From NCBI RefSeq assembly GCF_042680685.1, contig NZ_JBHUEA010000003.1:171203-235202 (forward strand): 64,000 bases of DNA, in the 5' to 3' direction. Below, in pieces: positions 16,002 to 24,355 of this stretch. The notes below the pieces were generated by a model. It ran no database searches. It saw only the letters and a list, made by a program, of their open reading frames with translations, and was not told where the DNA came from. Each line of letters opens with the position of its first letter. Within the stretch, counting starts at the first letter, position 1. This DNA comes from Amnibacterium endophyticum (GTDB lineage: Bacteria; Actinomycetota; Actinomycetes; Actinomycetales; Microbacteriaceae). The position numbers and the translations under genes were made by a program.

Positions 16002-17131
16002 CGGGGCTCCTCGGTCGGGATGCGGGCGACGACCTGCAGGCCGTCGTCGTGGACGCGCACGTCGAGCGTGCCGCCGAGCTGGGCGGCGCGCTCCCGCATG
16101 CCGGTCATGCCGTTGCCGGCATGCGGTTCGTCGGGCCGGTGGCCGGAGCGCCGGTCGCGCACCTCGGCGACGACCGCGCCCGGCTCCTCGCGCAGCGCGA
16201 CCGCGATCGAGGCGCCGGGAGCGTGGCGTCGCGCGTTGGTGAGCGACTCCTGCACGATCCGGTACAGCGCGAGCTGGACCGGCTGCGGCAGCGGCCGGGT
16301 CAGCCCGTCCTCGACCTCGACGCGCGCGCCGTCGCGGCGCAGGCCGTCCAGCAGGGCGGGGAGGGCGGCGAGACCGGGCTCCGGCGCGAGCGGCGCGCGC
16401 TCGTCCCCGCGCAGCACGCCGAGCACGCCCCGCACCTCGTCGAGCGCGGAGCGGCTGGCGTCCCGGATCGCGGTCAGCGCCTCGGTCGCGGCGGCGGGCC
16501 GGTCGTCCGCGAGGTGCAGCCCCACGCCCGCCTGCACCGAGATGGAGGAGAGGGAGTGCGCGAGCACGTCGTGCAGCTCGCGGGCGATGCGCACCCGCTC
16601 CTGCTCCACCGCGATCCTCTGCCGGTCGGCGGCGCGCCGCCGCTCCTCCTCGACGCGGCGCCGGCGGGCGCTCCGGAACGAGCCCGCGCCGAAGGCGAGC
16701 ACGAGCAGGAAGGCGGAGCCGAGCGCCCGCCCCCAGACGGCCGGGGACGAGGTGACGAGCAGCAGCGTCAGCGGCACGAGCACGACCGCGGCGACCACGG
16801 CCGCGGCGGCCGCCCTCGCGTCGCGCGCCGCGGCGAAGGCGACGGCGACCGCGAGCGGCAGGACCGCGACCGGCGGCCCCGGCACCAGCAGCAGCGCGAT
16901 CAGCTGCAGGGCTCCCGCGACGAGCACGGCGGCCCCGGGCAGGCGCCGCAGCAGCAGCACCGCGGCGACCGTCGCGACCGCGAGCAGCCCGAAGACCGCC
17001 GCCGAGGGCGCCGCGAGGCCCCGCGCCGGCCCGGCGCCGCTCAGCGCACCGACGGCGAGCAGCACCTGCGGCACGGCGGCGAGCGGCAGCAGCACGCCGA
17101 GCCTCGGCCCCAGCGCTCCCCGGTGCTCCAC
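15998..17131 (-). CDS. Sensor histidine kinase (HisKA_3, NarL-partner type)
   Basis: 377 aa. About five or six membrane segments fill residues 10-150 with no sizeable extracytoplasmic domain. The dimerisation motif RIARELHDVLAHSLSSI (phosphoacceptor His near residue 205) marks the HisKA_3 class. The HATPase domain has YRIVQESLTNARRHA (N box) and GNGMTGMRERA (G box). It pairs with the regulator downstream. The short sensor suggests detection in or at the membrane. GTG 17131 follows a TACGGT box by 6 nt. Confidence 0.93.
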   Translation of the reverse strand: MEHRGALGPRLGVLLPLAAVPQVLLAVGALSGAGPARGLAAPSAAVFGLLAVATVAAVLLLRRLPGAAVLVAGALQLIALLLVPGPPVAVLPLAVAVAFAAARDARAAAAAVVAAVVLVPLTLLLVTSSPAVWGRALGSAFLLVLAFGAGSFRSARRRRVEEERRRAADRQRIAVEQERVRIARELHDVLAHSLSSISVQAGVGLHLADDRPAAATEALTAIRDASRSALDEVRGVLGVLRGDERAPLAPEPGLAALPALLDGLRRDGARVEVEDGLTRPLPQPVQLALYRIVQESLTNARRHAPGASIAVALREEPGAVVAEVRDRRSGHRPDEPHAGNGMTGMRERAAQLGGTLDVRVHDDGLQVVARIPTEEPR

Positions 17132-17137
17132 CGTCCG

Positions 17138-17143
17138 ACCGTA
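17138..17143 (-). promoter_or_regulatory. -10 box TACGGT, leaderless promoter of the kinase-regulator pair
   Basis: TACGGT is 6 nt from the GTG start at 17131 on the minus strand, with no ribosome-binding site between. Confidence 0.5.
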
Positions 17144-17204
17144 GCGACGGGCGGCCGCTGCCGCGTACGCCGCGGGGAGTACCCGCCCGTGCGACCCTGG
17201 TGGG

Positions 17205-17486
17205 GTGAGCGACGTGCTGGAGGACGTCCGCGTCGACGAGCGGCTGCGGCTCGGGCAGCCGTGGACCCTCGTCGTGTGGGACGACCCGGTGAACCTGATG
17301 ACCTACGTCACCTGGGTCTTCACCAGCTACTTCGGCTTCGCGCGGGAGAAGGCGGAGCGGCTGATGATGCAGGTGCACGTGGAGGGGAAGGCCGCGGTCG
17401 CGTCCGGGAGCCGCGAGGAGATCGAGCGGCACGTCGAGGCGATGCACGGGTACGGGCTGCACGCGACGATGCAGCAGGTCGACTGA
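17205..17486 (+). CDS. clpS: ATP-dependent Clp protease adaptor ClpS
   Basis: 93 aa, the usual length. The N-degron-binding core is clear: WTLVVWDDPVNLMTYVTWVF (with the D-D/P-V-N pocket residues), AERLMMQVHVEGKAAVASGS (the ClpC-contacting helix and loop) and a final VEAMHGYGLHATMQQVD. ClpS delivers proteins with N-end-rule residues to ClpC/ClpA-ClpP. The DUF2017 gene follows after 2 nt, a pairing conserved in actinobacteria. Confidence 0.97.
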   Translation: MSDVLEDVRVDERLRLGQPWTLVVWDDPVNLMTYVTWVFTSYFGFAREKAERLMMQVHVEGKAAVASGSREEIERHVEAMHGYGLHATMQQVD

Positions 17487-17488
17487 GC

Positions 17489-17962
17489 GTGCAGATCCTC
17501 GGGGAGTTCCGCCGGCACGACGGCGCGATCGAGCGCCGCTTCACGAAGGCGGAGCGTCGGATGATGGGCAACCTCGTCGGCGGCCTCGTCGACACGCTCG
17601 CGCAGACGGACGAGCTGAAGTCCTACGACGACGCCGTGCTGCGCCGCCTGCTGCCGGCGGCGGCGCCCGACGACCCGGACGCCTCCGCGGAGTTCGCCGC
17701 CGCGACCCGGGGTCGGCTGGCGGAGGCGAAGTCGGCGGGCGCCCGCCGCGTGACCGCGGACCTCGAGGCGGCGCCCGGCGGCACGGTCCGGCTCGACGAG
17801 GAGGGCGCCGTCGTCTGGCTGAAGACGCTCGGCGACCTGCGCCTCGCGCTCGCGGAGCGCGTCGGCTTCGACGCCCTGACGGGCGGCCGCACCCCGCAGG
17901 CGCTCGTCTACGGCTGGCTGACCTGGCTCCAGGGCAGCCTGGTGGAGGCGCTCGACCAGTAG
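17489..17962 (+). CDS. DUF2017 family protein
   Basis: 157 aa from GTG 17489, 2 nt after the clpS stop. It matches DUF2017: an N-terminal FTKAERRMMGNLVGGLVDTL helix and a C-terminal VYGWLTWLQGSLVEAL. There are no membrane segments or catalytic motifs. Its constant position behind clpS suggests a link with Clp-dependent proteolysis, but the function is not known. Confidence 0.85.
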   Translation: MQILGEFRRHDGAIERRFTKAERRMMGNLVGGLVDTLAQTDELKSYDDAVLRRLLPAAAPDDPDASAEFAAATRGRLAEAKSAGARRVTADLEAAPGGTVRLDEEGAVVWLKTLGDLRLALAERVGFDALTGGRTPQALVYGWLTWLQGSLVEALDQ

Positions 17963-17975
17963 GGCGGGCGCCCGC

Positions 17976-18566
17976 TCAGCGGCGGCGGCGGACTGGGATG
18001 CCGAGGAAGCGGGGGCCGTCGGCGCGCGGCGCGGGCACGCGGTCGGTGTCGACCGCCTCGAGCGCGGGGGCGAGCGCGCGGACCGCGGTCTCGAAGCGGT
18101 CCGTGAGCGTCTCGTCGGAGGCGGGGCAGTGCGCGCACGTGCCGCTGAAGCGCACGCGGACCCGCGCGTCCTCGACCTCGACCAGCTCGAGCGCGCCGCC
18201 GTGGGAGCGGATGTAGGCGCCGACGTCGCCCGCCAGGACCTCCTGCACGGCGGCGCGGAGCACGTCGCCCGCATCGGCGCCGGTCGCCGGGGCCCAGCCG
18301 TCGGGGTCGGCGAGCGCGGTCTCGAGCCCGGCACGCACGACGGCGCCGTCGGCCCGCCACTCCCGGCCCGCTGCCAGGACGGTGCGCACCGCGGCCGGCT
18401 CGACGACCACCTCGGCGAGGAGGCCGCGCTCGAGCAGCGTCGCGAGCGCCTCAGGCACCCGGGCGGGTGCGCCGACGAACGGCAGCGACCCGGCCGGCAC
18501 GATCCAGCGCACCTCGAGCGGTGCTCCGGGCACGGCCTCGGGGTGCAGCGCGACCGCGGCGGTCAC
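17976..18566 (-). CDS. NifU-like Fe-S scaffold (Nfu N and C domains)
   Basis: 196 aa from GTG 18566, overlapping the feoB stop (GTGA). Residues 1-90 resemble the Nfu N-terminal domain (LHPEAVPGAPLEVRWIVPAG); residues 95-180 are a NifU C-terminal domain with the cluster-binding CxxC in GTCAHCPASDETL. Such proteins carry or transfer iron-sulfur clusters. Translational coupling to FeoB suggests that incoming ferrous iron is linked to cluster assembly, or that the protein modulates FeoB in the place that FeoC occupies elsewhere; the latter is inference. Confidence 0.87.
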   Translation of the reverse strand: MTAAVALHPEAVPGAPLEVRWIVPAGSLPFVGAPARVPEALATLLERGLLAEVVVEPAAVRTVLAAGREWRADGAVVRAGLETALADPDGWAPATGADAGDVLRAAVQEVLAGDVGAYIRSHGGALELVEVEDARVRVRFSGTCAHCPASDETLTDRFETAVRALAPALEAVDTDRVPAPRADGPRFLGIPVRRRR

Positions 18567-20509
18567 CCCGTCACCGCCGAGGCGATCCGGTAGGCGGCGA
18601 AGCCCGCGATCCAGGCGAGCGCGAACATGTACCCGAACGCGATCGCCGGCCAGCGCCACGAGCCGGACTCGCGCCGCAGCGCGCCGACGGTCGACATGCA
18701 CTGCAGGGCGTAGAGGAAGAAGACGAGCAGTGCCGCGAGCACCGGCGGCGTGAACAGCGGCTCGCCCGCGCGCGGCCCGTCCTGCACGGTCAGGCCGGTC
18801 AGCGCGCTGCTCGGATCCGCCGGATCCTTCGCCGCCGCGACCTGACCGAGGGTCGAGACGAAGGTCTCGCGGGCCGACAGCGACGCGAGCACCGCCACGT
18901 CGATCCGCCAGTCGAACCCGAGCGGCTCGAAGACGGGCTCGACGAAGCGCCCGACGTCCGAGGCGAGGCTGTGGTCGATGACGTAGGAGGCCGAGGCGGC
19001 CTGGTCGCCGGGGTCGACGCCGGCGGCCCGCAGCTCGGCGTCCCCGCGGAACGGCACGTTCAGCAGCACCCAGAGGATCACCGTGGTGACGAGGATGATC
19101 TTCCCCACCTTGCGCAGGAAGGTGAGGCACGAGTCGCGGACCGCGAGGGCGACGGACCGCGCCGACGGGATGCGGAACGGCGGCATCTCCATGTAGAAGG
19201 GCAGCAGCGGCCCACTGCGCCCGCGGCCGATCCGCGAGAACGCCCAGGCCGCGACCATCGCGGAGACCGCGCCGAGCAGGTACAGCGCGAACATCACGAC
19301 GCCCTGCAGGCCGATCGGCCCGAAGCGCGCGTCGGCCGGCACGAGCAGCCCGATCAGCAGCACGTAGACCGGCAGCCGGGCCGAGCAGGTCATCAGCGGC
19401 GCGCCCATCATCGTGGCGATGCGGTCGCGCGCGGACGGCAGCGTGCGGGTCGCCATGATGCCGGGCACGGCGCACGCGAGGCTCGACAGCAGGGCCACGA
19501 ACGCGCGGCCCTCGAGACCCGCGCGCGCCATCACCCGGTCCATGAGGAACGCGGCCCGGGCGAGGTAGCCGACGCCCTCGAGCAGCGAGATCATCAGGAA
19601 CAGCAGCGCGATCTGCGGCAGGAAGACGAGCACGCCGCCGACGCCGCCGATGAGGGCGCCGGAGACGAAGCTCGCCAGCCAGTCGATCGGGATCGCCGCG
19701 CTCGCGAACGCGCCGAGCGCGCCGAACGCGGTCTCGATCGCGTCCTGCACCGGGGCGGCGACCGTGAAGATCACCTGGAAGAACGCGAACATCGTGACGA
19801 AGAAGATCGCCGTGCCCCAGACCGGGTGGAGCAGCACCGCGTCGGCCCGCCGCGTGCGGCGGTCGAAGCCGGGCATGCGGTACCCCGCCCGCTGCAGCAC
19901 GGACGCCGTCCAGCGCGCGGTCTCCTCCGGGGCGGTGGGCGGCAGCACGACGGGCGCGCTCCACTCGCTCGGCGCGGCGAGCAGCTCGCGCAGCCGCGGC
20001 AGGTCGCGGCGCGAGCCGGCGACGGCGCTCACGACCGGCACCCCGAGCGCCCGCTCCAGGGCCGCGACCTCGACCCCGCCGCCGCGGCGTGCCAGCTCGT
20101 CGGTGAAGGTGAGGACCACGCACACCGGCGCCCCCGCCTGCAGCACCTGGGCGAGCAGGCCGAGCGAGCGTCCGAGCACCGTGGCGTCGAGCGTCACCAC
20201 GATCCCGTCGGGCCGGGGCGCACCGGCCGCCGGATCGAGGACGTCCACCACGATCTGCTCGTCGAGGCTGATGGGATCGAGGCTGTACGTGCCGGGCAGG
20301 TCCTCGAGCAGCACCGGGCCGCGGTCGGTGCCGACGACGCCCTGGTAGCGGGACACCGTGACCCCGGGGTGGTTGCCGGTCTTCGCCCTGAGGCCCGTGA
20401 GGCCGTTGAAGAGCGTGCTCTTGCCGGAGTTCGGGCTGCCGACCAGCGCGAGCCGGCGCGAGGGTGCGGGGGCGTCCGCGGAGGCGGGGCCCGCGGTGCG
20501 GGTGCTCAC
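18563..20509 (-). CDS. feoB: Ferrous iron transport protein B
   Basis: 648 aa from GTG 20509, overlapping the feoA stop. The cytosolic G domain has G1 GSPNSGKST (near residue 19), G2/G3 region GVTVSRYQG and LEDLPGTYSL. The membrane part carries two Gate segments with conserved cysteines (SLACAVPGIMATR, CSARLPVYVLLIG, LQCMSTVGALRRE). It imports Fe(II) through the membrane and is regulated by the G domain. At about 650 aa it is on the short side for the family. Expression probably follows the iron box ahead of feoA. Confidence 0.97.
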   Translation of the reverse strand: MSTRTAGPASADAPAPSRRLALVGSPNSGKSTLFNGLTGLRAKTGNHPGVTVSRYQGVVGTDRGPVLLEDLPGTYSLDPISLDEQIVVDVLDPAAGAPRPDGIVVTLDATVLGRSLGLLAQVLQAGAPVCVVLTFTDELARRGGGVEVAALERALGVPVVSAVAGSRRDLPRLRELLAAPSEWSAPVVLPPTAPEETARWTASVLQRAGYRMPGFDRRTRRADAVLLHPVWGTAIFFVTMFAFFQVIFTVAAPVQDAIETAFGALGAFASAAIPIDWLASFVSGALIGGVGGVLVFLPQIALLFLMISLLEGVGYLARAAFLMDRVMARAGLEGRAFVALLSSLACAVPGIMATRTLPSARDRIATMMGAPLMTCSARLPVYVLLIGLLVPADARFGPIGLQGVVMFALYLLGAVSAMVAAWAFSRIGRGRSGPLLPFYMEMPPFRIPSARSVALAVRDSCLTFLRKVGKIILVTTVILWVLLNVPFRGDAELRAAGVDPGDQAASASYVIDHSLASDVGRFVEPVFEPLGFDWRIDVAVLASLSARETFVSTLGQVAAAKDPADPSSALTGLTVQDGPRAGEPLFTPPVLAALLVFFLYALQCMSTVGALRRESGSWRWPAIAFGYMFALAWIAGFAAYRIASAVTG

Positions 20510-20805
20510 GCCGCGGGGCTGACGTCGATCAGTCGGGCCTGCTCGCGGCGCAGCGCGATCTCGTAGCCGGCGACGGTCACGATCAGGGGGTCGCCCATGG
20601 GCGCCCGCCGGATCGCCTCGACCTCGGCGCCGGGGACGAAGCCGAGGTCGAACAGCCGGCGCACGACCGCGCCGGGCGCCGCGGCGGACAGGCCGGTGAC
20701 GACCGAGCAGCGGCCGCACGGCAGGTCGGCCAGCGAGCCGTCCTCGTGGCGGGCCGCGGCGGACGGGATGGCCCGCTCGTGCAGGCGCGCTGCGTGCAGC
20801 GACAC
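20506..20805 (-). CDS. feoA: Ferrous iron transport protein A
   Basis: 99 aa from GTG 20805, with AGGAGG upstream. An SH3-like FeoA domain covers residues 25-98 (LPCGRCSVV, VVRRLFDLGFVPGAEVEAIRRAPMGDPLIV, GYEIALRREQARLIDV). FeoA is a small cytosolic protein needed for full FeoB activity. It is the first gene of feoA-feoB-nfu, and all three overlap by GTGA junctions. Confidence 0.95.
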   Translation of the reverse strand: MSLHAARLHERAIPSAAARHEDGSLADLPCGRCSVVTGLSAAAPGAVVRRLFDLGFVPGAEVEAIRRAPMGDPLIVTVAGYEIALRREQARLIDVSPAA

Positions 20806-20832
20806 GATCCCTCCTCCGCCGGAGCCGTCAGG

Positions 20833-20851
20833 TTAGGACAGGCTAACCTCT
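20833..20851 (-). promoter_or_regulatory. Iron box (DtxR/IdeR type) ahead of feoA
   Basis: TTAGGACAGGCTAACCTCT matches 14 of 19 positions of the DtxR/IdeR consensus TTAGGTTAGCCTAACCTAA, including both arms. It lies 28 nt before the feoA start. DtxR-type repressors bind such sites with Fe(II), which would shut off iron import when iron is plentiful. The repressor gene is not in this window. Confidence 0.72.
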
Positions 20852-20874
20852 TCTTGCGCCCGCGCAAGCGCCGA

Positions 20875-22980
20875 TCAGCCGCCGAGCAGGCTCGGCTGCA
20901 GGTCCCGCAGCGTCCGGTGCCGCGTCATCCGGGCCGTGATGGCCGCGGTCAGCGCGACGGCCGCGACGAGCCAGACCCCGAGCACGCCCGCGTCGACCGC
21001 GGCGAGCGCGAGGTCGCCGCCGTACATCGTCTGTCGCAGCGCGTCGACGGCGTAGCTCATCGGCAGCGCGTGGTGCAGCGCGGCGAGCGGCGCGGGCAGC
21101 GTCTGCCATGGGAACGTGCCGCCCGCGGTGACCAGCTGCACGAGCATCAGGACCAGCCCGAGGAACTGGCCGACGCTGCCGAGCGCGGCGTTCAGCAGCA
21201 GGAGGATCGCGGCGAAGGCGCCCGCGGTGAGCAGCAGCAGCCCGAGGGTGAGCACCGGGTGCACGATGCGGATGCCGAGCGGCCCGGTCGCGATGAGGAG
21301 CAGCACCGCCATCTGCACGGCGCCGAGCAGCGCCGGGGTCAGCCACCCGGCGAGCGCGATCCGCACGGGCCGCCGGACGGCGGTGATCGCGCGTCGCGAG
21401 AGCGGCCGGAGGATGAGGAACAGCGCGTACGAGCCGATCCAGGCGGCGAGGCTGAGGAACAGCGGGGCGAGGCCCGCGCCGTAGGAGCCGGCGCTCGCGG
21501 TGTTCCGCGTCGAGACCGCGACCGGGTCGCCGATCGCCTCGGCCTGGGCTGCGCGCTCGCGGGCCGTGGTCGCCGGGATCGCGACGGTGCCCCGCTCGAG
21601 GCCGTCGCGCAGCGAGCCCGCCCCGTCGACCAGCCGGTGGGTCCCCGCCTGCAGGCCGGTGCTGCCCTTCGCGACGGTGCCCGCTCCGGACGCCACCTGC
21701 GCAGTGCCGTCGGCCAGCGCCTCGGTGCCGGCCCGCAGCGAGGCGGCGCCGGAGGCGAGCCGGTCCGTGCCGCCCGCCAGGGTCGAGGCGCCGGAGCGGA
21801 GCGCGCGGGCGCCGTCGGCGACGCGTCCCGCGCCGGCGGAGGCCTTCGCGGCCGCCGAAGAGACGGTGGACGCCCCCGAGGCGACGGTCCGGGCGCCGCC
21901 TGCGACCCGGCCGGCGCCGTCCGCGAGGGACTCGGCCGTCCCAGCCGCCTGCAGCAGCGCGTCGCGCGACGGCGCGAGCACCGCGACCGCCTGCTGGATC
22001 TGCGCGGGCGAGAGCCCGTCCGCGGCGAGGCGCTGCGCGAGCGCGTCGGCGGTCGCGGTGGAGCCGGCGGCGCGGCGCAGGGCCGCGCCGAGCGCCCGGT
22101 CGCCGTCCGCGACCTGCGCGGCGCCGTCCGCGACCTGCCGGGCCCCGTCCGGCAGCGCGCGGGAACGGGTGGCGAGCGCGTCGAGGCCGGTGGCGAGCGA
22201 GCCGGCGCCGTCGGCGACCTGCCCGGCGCCGGACCGGAGCCGCTCCGCGCCGTGCGCGGCCTCCGTCGACCCGGCCGCGAGCGACGACGCTCCCGCGGCG
22301 GCGGACCGGGCACCCCGTGCGGCCGACGCGGCCCCGTCGGCGAGGCGGGTGGAGCCGGACGCGAGGTCCTGCGCCCCGCGCTCGGCCGAGGCGGCGCCGT
22401 CGGCGAGGTCGGAGGCGCCCGAGGACGCGTCGGAGAGCCGCGAGCGGATCGTCGAGAGCGAGCCGAGGAACCGCGTCGCAGCGGCGCGGCCGACCTGCGC
22501 GGCGACCGCGTCCCGCACCTCGGTGGCGACGCTCTTCGCGATCGTCGACGACAGGTAGCCGTTCGCGTCGCTCGTGCTGAGCGAGATCCGCGCCCGCTCC
22601 GGCGCCGTCGTGGCGCCGGAGGCGAGGGCCTGCGAGAAGCCGGCGGGGAAGGTGAGGACGAAGTCGACCCGCCCGTCCGCGAGCTCGGTGCGGGCCTCGT
22701 CGGCCGTCAGCTCGCGCCAGGCGAAGGCGCGGTCGGACACCAGCCGGTCGGCGACGTCGCGCCCGCGGTGCACGGTCCGCCCGTCGTCGGTCGCGCCGCG
22801 GTCGGCGACGACGAGCCCGGCGGGCACGCTCGAGAAGCGGCCGTACGGGTCCAGGTTGCCCCACAGGTAGAACCCGCCGTAGAGCAGGGGGACCGTCATC
22901 AGCGCGGCGAAGGCGAGGACGCCGAGGCGCGTCGAGGTGAGGCGGCGCAGCTCGCTGCGCAGCAGGGTGAGGACCGTCAT
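20875..22980 (-). CDS. YhgE/Pip domain membrane protein
   Basis: 701 aa from ATG 22980 (a longer frame from 23103 is spurious). One N-terminal membrane helix (RLGVLAFAALMTVPLLYGGFYL), a 480-residue extracytoplasmic region and five or six C-terminal helices form the YhgE/Pip architecture of ABC-2-like exporters and phage-infection proteins. The outer region holds many repeats of the pattern LADGAxxxAxGA, likely a long stalk of heptad-like helices. The gene follows a defective ABC ATPase and a TetR regulator in overlapping order. Roles in relatives include ESX or antibiotic-export links; the cargo here is unknown. Confidence 0.88.
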   Translation of the reverse strand: MTVLTLLRSELRRLTSTRLGVLAFAALMTVPLLYGGFYLWGNLDPYGRFSSVPAGLVVADRGATDDGRTVHRGRDVADRLVSDRAFAWRELTADEARTELADGRVDFVLTFPAGFSQALASGATTAPERARISLSTSDANGYLSSTIAKSVATEVRDAVAAQVGRAAATRFLGSLSTIRSRLSDASSGASDLADGAASAERGAQDLASGSTRLADGAASAARGARSAAAGASSLAAGSTEAAHGAERLRSGAGQVADGAGSLATGLDALATRSRALPDGARQVADGAAQVADGDRALGAALRRAAGSTATADALAQRLAADGLSPAQIQQAVAVLAPSRDALLQAAGTAESLADGAGRVAGGARTVASGASTVSSAAAKASAGAGRVADGARALRSGASTLAGGTDRLASGAASLRAGTEALADGTAQVASGAGTVAKGSTGLQAGTHRLVDGAGSLRDGLERGTVAIPATTARERAAQAEAIGDPVAVSTRNTASAGSYGAGLAPLFLSLAAWIGSYALFLILRPLSRRAITAVRRPVRIALAGWLTPALLGAVQMAVLLLIATGPLGIRIVHPVLTLGLLLLTAGAFAAILLLLNAALGSVGQFLGLVLMLVQLVTAGGTFPWQTLPAPLAALHHALPMSYAVDALRQTMYGGDLALAAVDAGVLGVWLVAAVALTAAITARMTRHRTLRDLQPSLLGG

Positions 22981-23606
22981 CGGTGGCCTTCGGTCGAGAG
23001 GGGTGCCGGGCTCGTGCCCGGCAGGGAGTCGAGGACGGCGGCGCCGCCGATCACGAGGACCGGGAGGCCGCGGGCGGTGAGCTCGTCGGCGAGGCGCCGC
23101 CACGCGGTCGCGTGGCCGCCGTGGCGCTCGGGCGAGGTGAGGACGATCAGCCGCACGCCCTCGCGGAGCGCCGCCAGCTCGAGCAGCAGGCGCAGCCGGT
23201 CCGCCGGCGGCAGGTCGGTGATCGGCGCGCGGCGCCAGCGCTCCAGGCCCAGGCGCGTCAGCTGCGCCTCCACGTCGGCGCGCCGCGCGCGGCGCCCGGC
23301 GAAGAGCAGCTCCTCCCGCACCACCGCGCCGACGGGCAGCGTCGGGGCGGGCTCGGCCACGACGGGGGTGTCCACCAGGGCGACCGCGTCCCGCAGCGCG
23401 CGGGGGTCCTCGATGCCGTCGAGCAGCACCTGCCCGCGGTCGGGCACGAGGCGCCCGCCCGCGATCAGGGAGGCGAGCAGGGGGCCGCGCTCGCCCTCGG
23501 CGGCCGCGAACGCCGGCCGGTCCGCGCCGAGCGCGACGCTGATCGGCGGCAGCGTCGGCGTCGCCTCGTCGCCCAGCGCGACGCCGAGCAGCTCGAGGGC
23601 CGTCAT
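22977..23606 (-). CDS. ABC-ATPase-like protein lacking the catalytic motifs
   Basis: 209 aa. Order and spacing follow an ABC cassette (EL..VAL start, a P-loop position, an LPPADRLRLLLELAAL segment at the signature position, then VRLIVLTSPE at Walker B and LVIGGAAV at the H-loop). The motifs themselves are lost: EGERGPLLAS replaces GxxGxGKS/T, LSGGQ is absent, and the Walker B Asp and H-loop His are gone. It should not hydrolyse ATP in the usual way. The frame is intact with ATGA overlaps to both neighbours, so it is a conserved pseudoenzyme rather than decay. It may be a cytosolic partner of the YhgE/Pip protein. Confidence 0.75.
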   Translation of the reverse strand: MTALELLGVALGDEATPTLPPISVALGADRPAFAAAEGERGPLLASLIAGGRLVPDRGQVLLDGIEDPRALRDAVALVDTPVVAEPAPTLPVGAVVREELLFAGRRARRADVEAQLTRLGLERWRRAPITDLPPADRLRLLLELAALREGVRLIVLTSPERHGGHATAWRRLADELTARGLPVLVIGGAAVLDSLPGTSPAPLSTEGHR

Positions 23607-24241
23607 CGGTCGCCGTCCCGCAGCAGGCGGCCGGCGTGGGACTCCAGCAGCGCGGCGGCCTCCCGCCAGGACAGGCCGAGCGCGCCGAGCCCGGCGAGGA
23701 TGACGAGCCGACGGCCCTCCTCCCGCCCGAGCGACGCCCGCACGCTCTCGTCCAGCGCGGTGAACGCGGCGCCCTCGACGAGGCGCGCCACCGTCTCCGG
23801 CGGCAGGTCGTCCCGGGCGATCCCGGCCGCCGCGGCGGCGGCGGCGTCCTCGACCAGCCGGCGGTGCAGCGGCGCGAGCGGGTCGGCGAGCACCGTCTCG
23901 CGGAGCGGCCCGCGGACGACGGAGAGGGTCATCGCGCGCACGGCCTCCACGTCGTCCCAGACGAGGCGCCCCACCAGCGCGATGTCGACCACCGGGTCGT
24001 CGTGCCGGGACGCGGCGGCCGCATCGGCGACGCGGCGCGCGCCCGCGGTCGCGAGCTCGGCGACCAGCGCCTCCCGCGACGGGAAGTGGCCGTAGACGGC
24101 CCGCCGGGTGAGCCCGGCCGCCGCGGCGATCGCCTCCAGGGGCGCGTCGGGGTCGAGCCGCAGCTGCGCGCGGGCCGCGTCGAGCAGGGCCGCGCGGTTG
24201 CGCACGCGGTCTCCGCGGAGGGGTCGGGGGGACTCGGGCAC
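23603..24241 (-). CDS. TetR family transcriptional regulator
   Basis: 212 aa from GTG 24241. The N-terminal helix-turn-helix is ALEAIAAAAGLTRRAVYGHFPSREALV-like (residues about 33-58); the C-terminal ligand domain is Ala/Leu-rich. It heads the TetR / degenerate ABC / YhgE-Pip operon, and a perfect 24-bp palindrome lies 19 bp upstream. It probably represses its own operon; the inducer is unknown. TAGCAT stands 6 nt before the GTG, so the mRNA may be leaderless. Confidence 0.9.
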   Translation of the reverse strand: MPESPRPLRGDRVRNRAALLDAARAQLRLDPDAPLEAIAAAAGLTRRAVYGHFPSREALVAELATAGARRVADAAAASRHDDPVVDIALVGRLVWDDVEAVRAMTLSVVRGPLRETVLADPLAPLHRRLVEDAAAAAAAGIARDDLPPETVARLVEGAAFTALDESVRASLGREEGRRLVILAGLGALGLSWREAAALLESHAGRLLRDGDR

Positions 24242-24247
24242 GACGCG

Positions 24248-24253
24248 ATGCTA
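24248..24253 (-). promoter_or_regulatory. -10 box TAGCAT, leaderless promoter of the TetR operon
   Basis: TAGCAT lies 6 nt before the GTG at 24241. The TetR palindrome ends 6 bp further upstream, where it would occlude RNA polymerase. Confidence 0.55.
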
Positions 24254-24259
24254 GCCCTG

Positions 24260-24283
24260 AAGTTGCACACCCATGTGCAACTT
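24260..24283. promoter_or_regulatory. Perfect palindromic operator for the adjacent TetR protein
   Basis: AAGTTGCACA, spacer CCCA, TGTGCAACTT: 10-bp perfect arms. It sits between the divergent TetR operon and purA, 39 bp before the purA -10 box (24322-24327), so it more likely controls the TetR operon than purA. Confidence 0.8.
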
Positions 24284-24355
24284 GTTCCAGGGGTCACGGG
24301 TGGCGCGTCGGGGCCGCCCGATAGGGTCGAGCGTCAAGAGGAAAGGAATCCTCCT

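Noticed and set aside
22977..23606. Pseudogene of an ABC ATPase
   Set aside because: The frame is intact, coding bias is normal and it overlaps both neighbours by ATGA. It looks like a kept pseudoenzyme rather than decay.
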